From NCBI GenBank assembly GCA_036504895.1, contig DASXUJ010000054.1, positions 1 through 64,000 on the forward strand: a stretch of DNA of 64,000 bases, written 5' to 3'. Made by a program: the position numbers and the translations under genes. The notes below the pieces were generated by a model that saw only the letters and a list, made by a program, of their open reading frames with translations, was not told where the DNA came from and did no database searches. Numbering within the stretch: the stretch's first letter is position 1; the number at the start of each line of letters is the position of its first letter. Of the stretch, positions 8,021 to 17,443 are shown piece after piece. Source of the stretch: Syntrophorhabdaceae bacterium (GTDB taxonomy: Bacteria; Desulfobacterota; Syntrophorhabdia; Syntrophorhabdales; Syntrophorhabdaceae).

Positions 8021-8815
8021 CTATCGCGACAGCCGCAGGATCCTGTAGGCCCCTCTTCCCACTAAAAGAAAGATTATTGTCCCTGTGATCAGGTCGGGAA
8101 GATTCGAAGCGCTGAGGTAGACGAGGATGCCGGCGACGATGACGCCGGCGTTTACGATTACATCGTTCGAGGTAAAGATCATGCTCGCCTGCATATGGGC
8201 TTCACGGCTTTTCGCCTTTTGGAGGAGATAGAGGCAGACCGTATTTCCCCCAAGGGCGAGGCATGAGATCACGATCATGAGAAGAAAATCCGGGGCCTCG
8301 CCATGCCCCAGAAAGCGCCTGATCACCTCCGCGAACCCCACAATGGCAAGGCCCAGCTGAAAATACCCTGCAATCCCGGCTACCTTCTTTTTCCGGGAGA
8401 TCGCGGTGCCCACCGCGCCCAGGGATAATCCATAGACGATGCTGTCGGCGAGCATGTCGAGGCTGTCGGCGACGAGGCCCATGGAGCCTGCGATTAGGCC
8501 TGTAATGATTTCAAGGGCGAAAAAGCCGAAGTTGACGGCGAGGACCTGAAGAAGCACGTGCCTTTCCTTGTGGTGATCTTCCTGCACGAACTGCAGATCG
8601 GCCTCTTCGGAAGAAAGAAGCTTCGTATCGAGGTCGAGGCAGTCGAGGGCGGCAAGGAGGCCGTCGTAGTTGTCCTGGTGATTGATTTCGAGCGTGCGCC
8701 CGGGTATATCGAAATGAAGTGATTTTACACTGTCTATAGCCTCCAGCTTCATCCGGATCATTTGTTCTTCCGAAGGACAATCCATTTTGGCTATTCTGAA
8801 TACTGTCTTCCTCAT
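8021..8815 (-). CDS. CDF-like cation efflux transporter with N-terminal HMA-like domain
   Basis: The 264-residue membrane protein has an N-terminal ferredoxin-like domain (1-70) similar to HMA heavy-metal domains, followed by five or six membrane segments of the cation diffusion facilitator type. The metal-site helix is GSMGLVADSLDMLADSIVYG, with paired Asp residues as in CDF members. The HMA motif MxCxxC is reduced to MDCPSEE, leaving one Cys. A second acidic/His site is less clear (MIFTSNDVIVNAGV). It lacks the usual C-terminal cytoplasmic domain. The substrate is probably a divalent metal such as Zn, Co or Cd, which is inference. ATG at 8815 follows GGGAAGG closely. Confidence 0.75.
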   Translation of the reverse strand: MRKTVFRIAKMDCPSEEQMIRMKLEAIDSVKSLHFDIPGRTLEINHQDNYDGLLAALDCLDLDTKLLSSEEADLQFVQEDHHKERHVLLQVLAVNFGFFALEIITGLIAGSMGLVADSLDMLADSIVYGLSLGAVGTAISRKKKVAGIAGYFQLGLAIVGFAEVIRRFLGHGEAPDFLLMIVISCLALGGNTVCLYLLQKAKSREAHMQASMIFTSNDVIVNAGVIVAGILVYLSASNLPDLITGTIIFLLVGRGAYRILRLSR

Positions 8816-8963
8816 CACCTTCCCCGCCCCGGCTTTCTATAGCAGTCACAATTTATAACACATCCTGAAGTCGTGCTCCAGATGAGCCGGAAATCCTCGT
8901 CCGCTCTTCCGACTTCGGTTCTTGCCACGTCCATTGAAAATCCCGACTTTACAAGGAAATCGG

Positions 8964-8992
8964 TTGACAGAAGGGACCTGTTTGATTAGTAT
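8964..8992 (+). promoter_or_regulatory. Sigma-70 promoter of the gap-pgk-tpiA-secG operon
   Basis: TTGACA at 8964-8969 is followed after 17 bases by TAGTAT at 8987-8992. The gap start codon is 24 bases downstream, with a strong AGGAGG site between. Confidence 0.75.
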
Positions 8993-8995
8993 TAA

Positions 8996-10012
<1,017 letters not shown>

Positions 10013-10051
10013 GGATCTCCCGGTTCCGTTAATACCAGACAGGAGCAAAAA

Positions 10052-11230
10052 ATGAAAAGCATAGATCAGATAGATTTGGCCGGTAAGAGGGTGTTCATCC
10101 GCGTCGATTTCAATGTGCCCACGGATGACGCGGGCAACATTACGGACGATACGAGAATAAAAGCCCATCTCAAGACCATCGGGTACGCAGCCGAAAAGGG
10201 CGCAAAAGTCATCCTCGCGTCCCACATGGGCAGGCCCAAAGGGAAGAGGGACGACAAATTTTCTCTGAAACGGGCTGCGGCAAGGCTTTCGGAGCTCTCG
10301 GGAAAGCCGGTCCTCTTCGTAAACGACTGCGTAGGCCCCGAGGCGGAGAAGGCGGTGGCCTCTATGAAGCCTGGAGACGTCATACTCCTTGAAAACCTCC
10401 GGTTCTACATAGGAGAGGAGAAGAACGACGAAGGTTTTGCAAAACAGTTGGCAGCCCTTTCCGACGTCTACATAGACGACGCCTTTGCCGTCTCCCACAG
10501 GGCGGCAGCGTCGAACACGGCCATTACGGCCCTGGTGAAAGAGTGCGCCGCGGGGTTCCTCCTCAAGGACGAGATCGATTATTTCAATAAAGCCATGGGG
10601 AACCCGGTAAGGCCGCTGGCCGCGATCATCGGAGGGGCAAAGGTTTCCGACAAGATCGGCGTCCTCGAGAAGATCATCGAGAAGGTGGACATGCTCCTTA
10701 TCGGCGGCGCAATGGCATTTACTTTCCTTAAAGCAAAGGGATACGAGATCGGGAAATCGAAATGCGAAGAGGATATGCTCGATACGGCCCGGGGAATCAT
10801 GGAGAAGGCAGCGGCCCGGAACGTGAAACTCTACCTGCCCGTCGACACGGTGATCGCTCCCGAGCCTTCGGCAAGCGCGGAAATGAAGGTGGTGACCGTG
10901 GAAGCGATGCCAAAGGACTGGATGGGCCTCGATATCGGACCCGCCACGACCTCTCTTTTCTCCGATGCCGTTAAAACCGCAAAAACGATCGTATGGAACG
11001 GGCCTCTCGGCATGTTCGAACTCGAGCCTTTCAGCAAGGGGACTTTCGGCGTGGTCCGGGCGGTAGCCAATTCCGGCGCCCTCACCATAGTGGGCGGAGG
11101 AGACACGGACACCGCGGTCCATCAGGCGGGTGAAAGCGCGAAGATCTCCTACATCTCTACAGGCGGAGGCGCCTTCCTCGAACTCCTCGAGGGTAAGACA
11201 CTTCCCGGAGTCGCCGCGCTCGGCGCATAA
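10052..11230 (+). CDS. pgk: Phosphoglycerate kinase
   Basis: The 392-residue enzyme transfers phosphate from 1,3-bisphosphoglycerate to ADP. It shows the family start RVFIRVDFNVPTDD, the substrate-binding segment ASHMGRPKG, LENLRFYIGEEKND, and the C-terminal nucleotide region VWNGPLGMFELEPF and GGGDTDTAV. Length is normal for bacterial Pgk. It lies 39 bases after gap and ten bases before tpiA, clearly within one operon. Confidence 0.98.
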   Translation: MKSIDQIDLAGKRVFIRVDFNVPTDDAGNITDDTRIKAHLKTIGYAAEKGAKVILASHMGRPKGKRDDKFSLKRAAARLSELSGKPVLFVNDCVGPEAEKAVASMKPGDVILLENLRFYIGEEKNDEGFAKQLAALSDVYIDDAFAVSHRAAASNTAITALVKECAAGFLLKDEIDYFNKAMGNPVRPLAAIIGGAKVSDKIGVLEKIIEKVDMLLIGGAMAFTFLKAKGYEIGKSKCEEDMLDTARGIMEKAAARNVKLYLPVDTVIAPEPSASAEMKVVTVEAMPKDWMGLDIGPATTSLFSDAVKTAKTIVWNGPLGMFELEPFSKGTFGVVRAVANSGALTIVGGGDTDTAVHQAGESAKISYISTGGGAFLELLEGKTLPGVAALGA

Positions 11231-11240
11231 GGAGGCCACA

Positions 11241-12002
11241 GTGAGAAACTGGATGATTGCGGGGAACTGGAAGATGCATACCACGATTTCCGATGCGAGG
11301 ACTCTCGCTGCCGCGGTGGCGGAGGGGACAGGCGGGCTCGATCAGGGCGAGGTGGTAATCGCGCCCCCCTTTACCGCCCTCAGTGCGGTCAATGAGGTAA
11401 TTAGGGGCACCAGGGTTTCTCTTGCCGCCCAAAACATGTTCTACGAGGACAAGGGCGCCTTCACCGGCGAAATCGCCCCCTCCATGCTCAGGGACGCAGG
11501 GTGCGCCTATGTAATTATCGGTCATTCGGAGCGGAGGAAATACTTCCATGAAACGGACGAGACCGTAAACCTCAAAGTCAAGAAATGCCTTACCGAGGGT
11601 TTGAAGCCGATCTTCTGTGTGGGCGAGACGCTCGAAGAGCGGGAGCAGGGGGTGACGGAGTTCGTGATAGGTGGGCAGTTGAAAAAGGGCCTCTACGGCG
11701 TAGCCTCCCTCGACAATGTGGTCATCGCCTATGAGCCGGTCTGGGCCATCGGAACAGGTAAGACCGCCCTGCCCATCGAGGCGGAGGAGGTCCACCGCTT
11801 TATCAGGCAATTGATCGCCGATATGTATGGAGATTTCGATCAAAACGTGCGTATACTATACGGCGGAAGCGTCACAGGGGAAAATATCGGCGATCTCATC
11901 GGCATGGAAGATATCGACGGCGGCCTTGTGGGCGGCGCATCCTTGAAAGCCGAAGGCTTTCTGGCTATAATTAAAAACGCAGCGGAGAAGAAGAAATGTT
12001 GA
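11241..12002 (+). CDS. tpiA: Triosephosphate isomerase
   Basis: The enzyme (253 residues) interconverts dihydroxyacetone phosphate and glyceraldehyde 3-phosphate. The substrate Lys is in AGNWKMH, the catalytic His in VIIGHSERR, the catalytic Glu in AYEPVWAIGTGKTA, and phosphate-binding loops in LYGGSVTGEN and GGLVGGASL. Translation starts at GTG 11241, four bases after GGAGG; a longer in-frame extension overlapping pgk does not match the family. The final bases overlap secG by seven nucleotides. Confidence 0.97.
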   Translation: MRNWMIAGNWKMHTTISDARTLAAAVAEGTGGLDQGEVVIAPPFTALSAVNEVIRGTRVSLAAQNMFYEDKGAFTGEIAPSMLRDAGCAYVIIGHSERRKYFHETDETVNLKVKKCLTEGLKPIFCVGETLEEREQGVTEFVIGGQLKKGLYGVASLDNVVIAYEPVWAIGTGKTALPIEAEEVHRFIRQLIADMYGDFDQNVRILYGGSVTGENIGDLIGMEDIDGGLVGGASLKAEGFLAIIKNAAEKKKC

Positions 12003-12229
12003 CAGCAATCGGTATAATACACGTATTAGCGTCCATAGCCCTCGTATGTATCGTCCTCCTCCAGACAGGTCGTGGCTCGGAGATAGGGGCAGCCTTCGGG
12101 AGCGGTTCGAGCCAGACCCTTTTCGGTAGCTCGGGCTCAACAGTCTTCATGACCAAACTGACCACGGCCACGGTCGCGATCTTCATGGTCACGAGCATGC
12201 TCCTTGCATATTTTTATAGCCATAGATAA
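11996..12229 (+). CDS. secG: Protein translocase subunit SecG
   Basis: This 77-residue inner-membrane protein is the small subunit of SecYEG. It has two hydrophobic helices (about 4-20 and 52-73) joined by the Gly/Ser-rich loop TGRGSEIGAAFGSGSSQTLF that is diagnostic of SecG. Its ATG overlaps the end of tpiA, which suggests translational coupling. The tpiA-secG-tRNA-Leu order recurs in many bacteria. Confidence 0.95.
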   Translation: MLTAIGIIHVLASIALVCIVLLQTGRGSEIGAAFGSGSSQTLFGSSGSTVFMTKLTTATVAIFMVTSMLLAYFYSHR

Positions 12230-12260
12230 TGGTTTTGTGGTAAATAGAAACACACCTGAT

Positions 12261-12345
12261 GCCGAAGTGGTGGAATAGGCAGACACACCATCTTGAGGGG
12301 GTGGCGGGGCGACTCGTGCGGGTTCAAATCCCGCCTTCGGCACCA
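12261..12345 (+). tRNA. tRNA-Leu (anticodon GAG)
   Basis: The 85-base gene folds as a class II tRNA: acceptor GCCGAAG/CTTCGGC, a D arm with GGCAGAC, an anticodon loop TTGAGGG carrying GAG, a long variable arm, and the T arm GCGGGTTCAAATCCCGC. The terminal ACCA is encoded. It follows secG by 31 bases and may share its transcript. Confidence 0.97.
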
Positions 12346-12788
12346 TTTTTCTCATATAACTTCAAAGGTTCGTAAGCTCTTTCCTGCCCTACCAACTCCA
12401 AATCCTGTTTCATTCGTTATTTTAATCGTCTATTATTAATATGCGAAAATGGTTCTACTCCGACATATGCCCGGGTCGGCATAAGAGAGGGTAATTTAGG
12501 TGCTGCACCTGAGAATGCACCTACGAGTCGACACCAGGGCTTCCTCTATGTAGCCGCTGTTACCACAAAAAAGCTGGTACATTATGCACTATCCGGCCCG
12601 CTCGACAAACCTTACAAAGAGCGCTAAGAATATTTATTATCTTGCGGTCGTCCCTAATATCAAAAACTACGTACTTATTTGCGGCTGTTCCCTTATGACT
12701 ACTTTTCCCTTCCTTATTGGAGGGTTTTTTGACTTTACAACTTGACTGTGTAACAATTTTTGTGCAAATTCCCGGGGAGGTACTTTGA
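12346..12788. other. Intergenic region after tRNA-Leu
   Basis: No credible gene is seen. A hairpin can form near 12496-12523, where TAGGTGC faces GCACCTA across 12 bases. No clear terminator T-tract is recognisable. A ribosome site (GGGGAGG) at the right end serves the next gene. Confidence 0.45.
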
Positions 12789-13451
12789 ATGAAGAGTGGC
12801 GGGCGTTTCGGAGGAATACCAGGAAAACTGATGCTTTTCGCTTTTACTGCCGCTATGTTGTGGTGCGGTGTGCCGGGGCTGTGCCACGGCGCTGCGGCAG
12901 ACGCTCCTTATTACGCGCCAAAGAAGCCGATTGATCTGGGAGGCAGATCCGTTCAATTCGTATTTACCGACCTAAGAGGGGAATATACCCAATTAGCATG
13001 CTCGGATGCTGCTCCGGCAGGGGGCACTGAATTTGACGATAAAGACGGATTTGATTTCTTCAAGAATTATCTCCTGCGAATGGCCAAGGAATCGTCCGCC
13101 TCAATTGAACATTCGTCTGACAATGTGATCCAGGTCCAACTTGAAGTCTTGAGCCCCAGAATTTTTGGATTCCTTTTTCTTCGGGTCCATGGCCTGACTC
13201 AATTTAGCGTGAAGTCGAAGTCCCTCAACAACAGATATTGCTCTGACATGAAAGATGGGGATCCTGACTCACCGCTAAGCCTCACGTCGGTAGGCACGAG
13301 AAAGAGCGCCATGAGGACGATGGTTTCCGGATCCACGACCAAAACCGTGGAAGCCTTCCTCGCTGACCTTAGCAAATCCCTTGTTGAGCAGCCACCTCAC
13401 GGAGAACAGGAGAATCCTGAGGTCAAAACGCCTGACCAGCCCAGTCGATGA
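12789..13451 (+). CDS. Secreted protein of unknown function
   Basis: The 220-residue product starts with a clear signal peptide (basic MKSGGRFGGIPGK, hydrophobic to about residue 32, cleavage near CHGAAA). The mature part has two or three Cys and the segments FVFTDLRGEYTQLACSD and VFLSPRIFGF-like beta-rich stretches, ending in a Pro/Glu-rich tail. I do not recognise a family. GGAGG lies nine bases before the ATG. A WD40-type secreted protein follows about 290 bases downstream on the same strand. Confidence 0.6.
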   Translation: MKSGGRFGGIPGKLMLFAFTAAMLWCGVPGLCHGAAADAPYYAPKKPIDLGGRSVQFVFTDLRGEYTQLACSDAAPAGGTEFDDKDGFDFFKNYLLRMAKESSASIEHSSDNVIQVQLEVLSPRIFGFLFLRVHGLTQFSVKSKSLNNRYCSDMKDGDPDSPLSLTSVGTRKSAMRTMVSGSTTKTVEAFLADLSKSLVEQPPHGEQENPEVKTPDQPSR

Positions 13452-13738
13452 CGAAGGAAGATGGGTTTGGTACTTACACCCGGAAGGCAACGTTGGCTAC
13501 GCCGTCGGCGGAGTGAAGGAATGCGCCGCCGGTTCGGACGCTCTTCCACGAAGTCGCCCGGGGGGACGCCCGCGGCTCGTTCAGGATACTTCTCGGAATG
13601 GTTGTAATGCGTCGGGATTTATAGGACAATAGGGTAAGAAAGAAGCCACCTACCCGCCACCCTCAGGTCATGAGGCTTTATTGACGCTGTCAGGCCCGTT
13701 AAGGGTTCAAACTAATTCTTGTTGAGGAGGTCTTCCTT

Positions 13739-14764
13739 GTGAAAAAGTTCATTTCGTTCTCCGTCCTCTGTATCGTCATATCAGTGGTTTTTGCAATACC
13801 CCACGGTGTGGCTGACACGAACCAGGGAAAAATTGAGATAGTTTCCGGGTCCGCCGTAAATTCGCTCGCCTTCAGTCCCGACGGCAAGCTCCTTGCGTCG
13901 GGACATAATGCCAGAAACGTCGAGATTTGGGATGCTACCACTGGAAAAAAACTTGTGGCCCTCGAGGGCCATGGCGACATTGATTCGTGGGGGGGTCCGG
14001 CAGGTAAAGGCTCGGTTAATTCAGTAGTCTTCAGCCCTGATGGGAAGGTCCTCGCATCGGGCGGCAGCGACTCTCGCATCATTCTGTGGGATACCGGGAC
14101 ATGGAAACAGACCAAGAGCCTCCAAGCAGGGTCCTCCTGGGTCAGTTCTTTGGCCTTTAGTCCTGATGGAAAACTCCTCGCGTCCGGAGGAACCGATTGT
14201 TTAATCACTCTTTGGGATGTTGCGACATGGCAGAAGGTGAAAGAACTTAAAGGTCACGACCGCGCGATCAACAGCGTTGTGTTTAGTAAGGACGGCAGGG
14301 TGCTTGCTTCAGGCTCCGAAGACAGGTTGGTCATTATGTGGGACCCCTCCACGGGGAACAGAATAGCCACCCTTGACGCCCGTTCCCGCAGGGTTTGTTC
14401 GATCGATTTTGCGCCGGACGCCAGGGTCCTCGCGTCAGGTGGTAATTTTCCCAATATTGTGCTCTGGGATGTGGCTGCAGCATCTCGCTTGAAACTGATA
14501 CCGACCACCCAACGGTCTATGGTGCTCTCCCTCAAATATGCCGCCGATGGCAAGACGCTCGCCTCATCGTACTACAATGGGCGAATCGATCTATGGGAGA
14601 CGGAAGCCCCTTTTCGAAGGAAGATGCTCAGTGTCGAAAGTAGCCCGGTGAATTTCCTGACTTTTAGACAGGACGGCAAAGTGCTGGCCTCCGGCGATCA
14701 AGCCGGCAAAATTATCGTATGGTTGAACGGAGTCAGCCCCTGGGGACCCCCCAATATTCCGTAA
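13739..14764 (+). CDS. Secreted WD40 beta-propeller protein
   Basis: The 341-residue product has a signal peptide (MKKFISFSVLCIVISVVF, cleavage near residue 25) and then roughly seven WD40 repeats with the recurring pattern SPDGKLLASG...I.LWD. The propeller fills nearly the whole mature chain, so it is probably a soluble extracytoplasmic scaffold rather than part of an enzyme. The start is GTG with GAGGAGG upstream. A strong terminator follows about 90 bases after the stop. The binding partner is unknown; bacterial WD40 proteins usually mediate protein interactions. Confidence 0.85.
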   Translation: MKKFISFSVLCIVISVVFAIPHGVADTNQGKIEIVSGSAVNSLAFSPDGKLLASGHNARNVEIWDATTGKKLVALEGHGDIDSWGGPAGKGSVNSVVFSPDGKVLASGGSDSRIILWDTGTWKQTKSLQAGSSWVSSLAFSPDGKLLASGGTDCLITLWDVATWQKVKELKGHDRAINSVVFSKDGRVLASGSEDRLVIMWDPSTGNRIATLDARSRRVCSIDFAPDARVLASGGNFPNIVLWDVAAASRLKLIPTTQRSMVLSLKYAADGKTLASSYYNGRIDLWETEAPFRRKMLSVESSPVNFLTFRQDGKVLASGDQAGKIIVWLNGVSPWGPPNIP

Positions 14765-14853
14765 TATAAAGACCGCGTCGACTACTGGAAGGGCCAGGGA
14801 AAGGCTAAGAACGTGCCTACGGCGTACAATTATTAAGAAAGTCTAAGACCGAC

Positions 14854-14890
14854 AAAGGGGCCGCGTTCCGAAAAGGACGCGGCCCCTTTT
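14854..14890 (+). terminator. Rho-independent terminator
   Basis: AAAGGGGCCGCGT pairs with ACGCGGCCCCTTT across the loop TCCGAAAAGG, and a T-run ends the right arm. It closes the WD40 gene transcript. Confidence 0.9.
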
Positions 14891-14986
14891 CATTAATAAC
14901 GAGCGATAAAGAGTCGATCTCCGCCGACGCGGCAGTTCATATGGAACCGATCACAGCCCTTCCCATTGGAGTGGGGATTTGGTGGC

Positions 14987-15187
14987 CACGGGAACGGGAG
15001 GGCCCTATACTCCCCGCTTCGGCTGCGCCCGTTACCCACTAAAAGACGGTTCGTCCGGCACTCAGCCACCAAACTCGTCGTACTTCCTCAGGCACGGCTG
15101 GCTATCCTTCGGAGCGTTTCTCCTCCCCGAGTGGGTCCCGACGGTGCTCGCAAGGCGCAGGGAGTATAGAACCCTCCCGTTCCCGTG
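14987..15187. repeat. Fold-back (MITE-like) element, 28-bp inverted ends
   Basis: The terminal arms at 14987-15014 and 15160-15187 are 28 bases each and match at 26 of 28 positions as inverted repeats, starting CACGGGAACGGGAGGG. Inside lie further facing segments (CCCGTTACCCACT against AGTGGGTCCCGACGG), so most of the 201-base element can fold on itself. It has no coding capacity. This is typical of a miniature inverted-repeat element. Confidence 0.75.
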
Positions 15188-15914
15188 AAGCATGAGAGGC
15201 ATGAAACTCAGCGCGAGAGAGAAGAATACTATGGGCTCTCTTTCAGGAAGTTAGAAACGGTTCTCCTTTCCATGAGTTATTACTTATTTACGACCGTCTC
15301 CCACACCTCTTACCTACTTTGCGGGCTCACGTTCAGCAACAAGCTTTGGTCTAAAAGGGTACCCCAGCGCATCAGTCCCCGCCATAGGTATAACAAAAAA
15401 CATGCCTACTCCCGAGTCTCTGACTTGGACAACTTGATACCCGTCCCTGCTTTTCATAAAACGACGCACACCCCATTCCGCACCTGCAATGAATTTGTTC
15501 TCGGACCGATGCGTTGATTGGTCAATTGATATATATCTTGATTTGCAAACAAAATCATCTCTTTGTCTGAAATATGTTGGATTTCCAAATCTCTTCAGGC
15601 TCCTTCACTTCTCATTCAGAAATAGCTCATCGCCGTAAGCCTTGTTACCGTACCAGCGGAAAGACCGGCGAGGAAAATGGCGTGATTTGAAAGCTGGAAG
15701 TGCCTAAAACCCTACAGTTGATTCCAAGGTATCCAATGATTAGCGTATTGTCATGATGATCGACGGGACGCGGGCGGTATTGCGGGCCGGCTCGGATCTT
15801 ACCATCAATTGGCAATTTTCCTGCTCTTTTCTCTATTCCCCGTAACGAAAAGAAGAAAAGGAAGTCCGGTTCTCCAACGTGACTGTCCGGTAACAGGCAC
15901 CATAAGGAGTAAAT
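15188..15914. other. Non-coding stretch upstream of the molybdenum hydroxylase operon
   Basis: A 727-base stretch has only short open frames without protein-like character. I see no RNA gene. AAGGAG just before 15915 belongs to the next gene. Confidence 0.5.
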
Positions 15915-16451
15915 ATGAAGAGCGATCAAATGACTGACACTGCGGCCAAGGCATCCCCTTCTCCGGCTGCCAAAACCGGGATCACCCTGAAGGTTAACGG
16001 GGTCATGAGACAGTTGGAGGTTGCCCCCTGGACGAGCCTGCTCGATGTCCTGCGCGAAGACCTCGATCTGACGGGCACGAAGAAGGGGTGCGACCACGGT
16101 CAGTGCGGCGCCTGCACGGTGCTGCTGAACGGCGTGCGGATCAATTCATGCCTGACCCTCGCGATCATGCATGACGGAGCAGAGGTGACGACCATCGAGG
16201 GGTTCGCCAAAGGGGAGGCGCTCCACCCCTTGCAGGAGGCATTCATCGCGCACGATGCCCTTCAGTGCGGATACTGCACCCCGGGGCAGATCTGCTCCGC
16301 CGCCGGATTACTGAAGGAAGGCAGGGCGAAATCACCGACCCACATCCGGGAGCTGATGAGCGGGAACATCTGCCGCTGCGGGGCCTACCCTAATATTGTC
16401 GCGGCAATCGAACAGGTCATGGGGATGAAGGAAAAGGGAGGCGGACAATGA
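15915..16451 (+). CDS. paoA: Molybdenum hydroxylase 2Fe-2S subunit (PaoA/YagT-like)
   Basis: The 178-residue small subunit carries two [2Fe-2S] clusters that pass electrons from the molybdenum site to FAD. The plant-type cluster is seen as GCDHGQCGACTVL plus a later Cys (INSC), and the second as CGYCTPGQ and ICRCGAYPN. Sequence and neighbours resemble periplasmic aldehyde oxidoreductase PaoABC of E. coli. The twin-arginine signal of PaoA is missing here: the N-terminus is only a short Ala/Ser/Pro-rich tail. The complex is therefore probably cytoplasmic. The stop overlaps the next start (ATGA). Confidence 0.9.
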   Translation: MKSDQMTDTAAKASPSPAAKTGITLKVNGVMRQLEVAPWTSLLDVLREDLDLTGTKKGCDHGQCGACTVLLNGVRINSCLTLAIMHDGAEVTTIEGFAKGEALHPLQEAFIAHDALQCGYCTPGQICSAAGLLKEGRAKSPTHIRELMSGNICRCGAYPNIVAAIEQVMGMKEKGGGQ

Positions 16452-17443
16452 ACCCCTTTACCTACACCCGCGCCGAAGACGCGGCGGACGCGGTGCGTGA
16501 AGCGACTACGGACCGGGCCGCCAGGTTCATCGCCGGCGGCACGAACCTCCTCGATCTCATGAAGGAGGGCGTCGAGCGGCCGGACCGGCTGATCGATATC
16601 TCGCGCCTGGCCCTCAAGGAGATCCTTCCCAACCGGGAAGGTGGTTTGAGACTCGGCGCGCTCGCGACCAATACGGACGTCGCCTATAATGAGGAGGTAG
16701 GGCGCCGCTATCCGCTGCTCGCGAAGGCGATCCTCGCGGGGGCCTCGCCCCAGCTGCGCAATATGGCGACCCTGGGCGGCAATTTACTGCAGCGGACCCG
16801 GTGCTGCTACTTCTATGACATTATTACCCCCTGCAACAAGCGGATACCGGGAAGCGGCTGCTCCGCCCTCAACGGGTTCAACCGCGCCCATGCAATACTG
16901 GGCACGAGCGAGCGCTGCATCGCCTCCCACCCGTCGGACATGTGCGTTGCCCTGGCCGCTCTTGGAGCGAAGGTCCACGTGAGCGGGCCTGAAGGCGACC
17001 GTTCGATGCCCTTCGCCGACTTTCACCGTCTTCCCGGAGACACCCCGCACATCGAGACAAATCTCCATTTCAATGAGATTATCACGGCAGTGGATCTGCC
17101 CGTGAAAGGCTTTGCGGATCACCACTGTTACCTTAAGGTCCGCGACCGGGCATCATACGCCTTCGCCCTCGTCTCCGTGGCGGCTACCCTCGATCTGGAC
17201 GGCGACAGGATCAGGGAATCGCGCATCGCCCTGGGCGGCGTCGCGCACAGGCCATGGCGCGATCCCCAGGCGGAGAGTCTGCTCGACAACCAGCGTGCCA
17301 CCGGGGAGACGTTTGAGCGGGTCGCCGAAGCGCTCCTTCGGGAAGCGAAAGGTTTCGAATACAACAGCTTCAAAATCGAAATGGCCAGACGTGCCGTGGT
17401 TCGGGCATTACACACGGCCGCCTTCGGGGAGGTACTCTTATGA
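16448..17443 (+). CDS. paoB: Molybdenum hydroxylase FAD subunit with extra Fe-S site (PaoB-like)
   Basis: The 331-residue middle subunit binds FAD (FIAGGTNLLDLMKEG and MATLGGNLLQRTRC). Like PaoB of E. coli it has an insertion with several Cys (RCCYFYD, PCNKRIPGSGC, SERCIASHPSD) that in PaoB holds an additional [4Fe-4S] cluster. The C-terminal half is the usual CO-dehydrogenase flavoprotein C domain (YAFALVSVAATLDLDG). Start and stop both overlap neighbouring genes by four bases, so the three subunits are made as one coupled unit. Confidence 0.9.
   Translation: MNPFTYTRAEDAADAVREATTDRAARFIAGGTNLLDLMKEGVERPDRLIDISRLALKEILPNREGGLRLGALATNTDVAYNEEVGRRYPLLAKAILAGASPQLRNMATLGGNLLQRTRCCYFYDIITPCNKRIPGSGCSALNGFNRAHAILGTSERCIASHPSDMCVALAALGAKVHVSGPEGDRSMPFADFHRLPGDTPHIETNLHFNEIITAVDLPVKGFADHHCYLKVRDRASYAFALVSVAATLDLDGDRIRESRIALGGVAHRPWRDPQAESLLDNQRATGETFERVAEALLREAKGFEYNSFKIEMARRAVVRALHTAAFGEVLL

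Noticed and set aside
11130-11240. Longer start for triosephosphate isomerase
   Set aside because: It would overlap pgk and adds non-homologous residues; GTG at 11241 has GGAGG and begins at the family start.
12137-12355. Minus-strand open frame across secG and tRNA-Leu
   Set aside because: It runs through the tRNA and has no homology-like motifs; it is a shadow of real genes.
15185-15517. Open frame of 110 codons after the fold-back element
   Set aside because: It begins inside the element and has no recognisable features.
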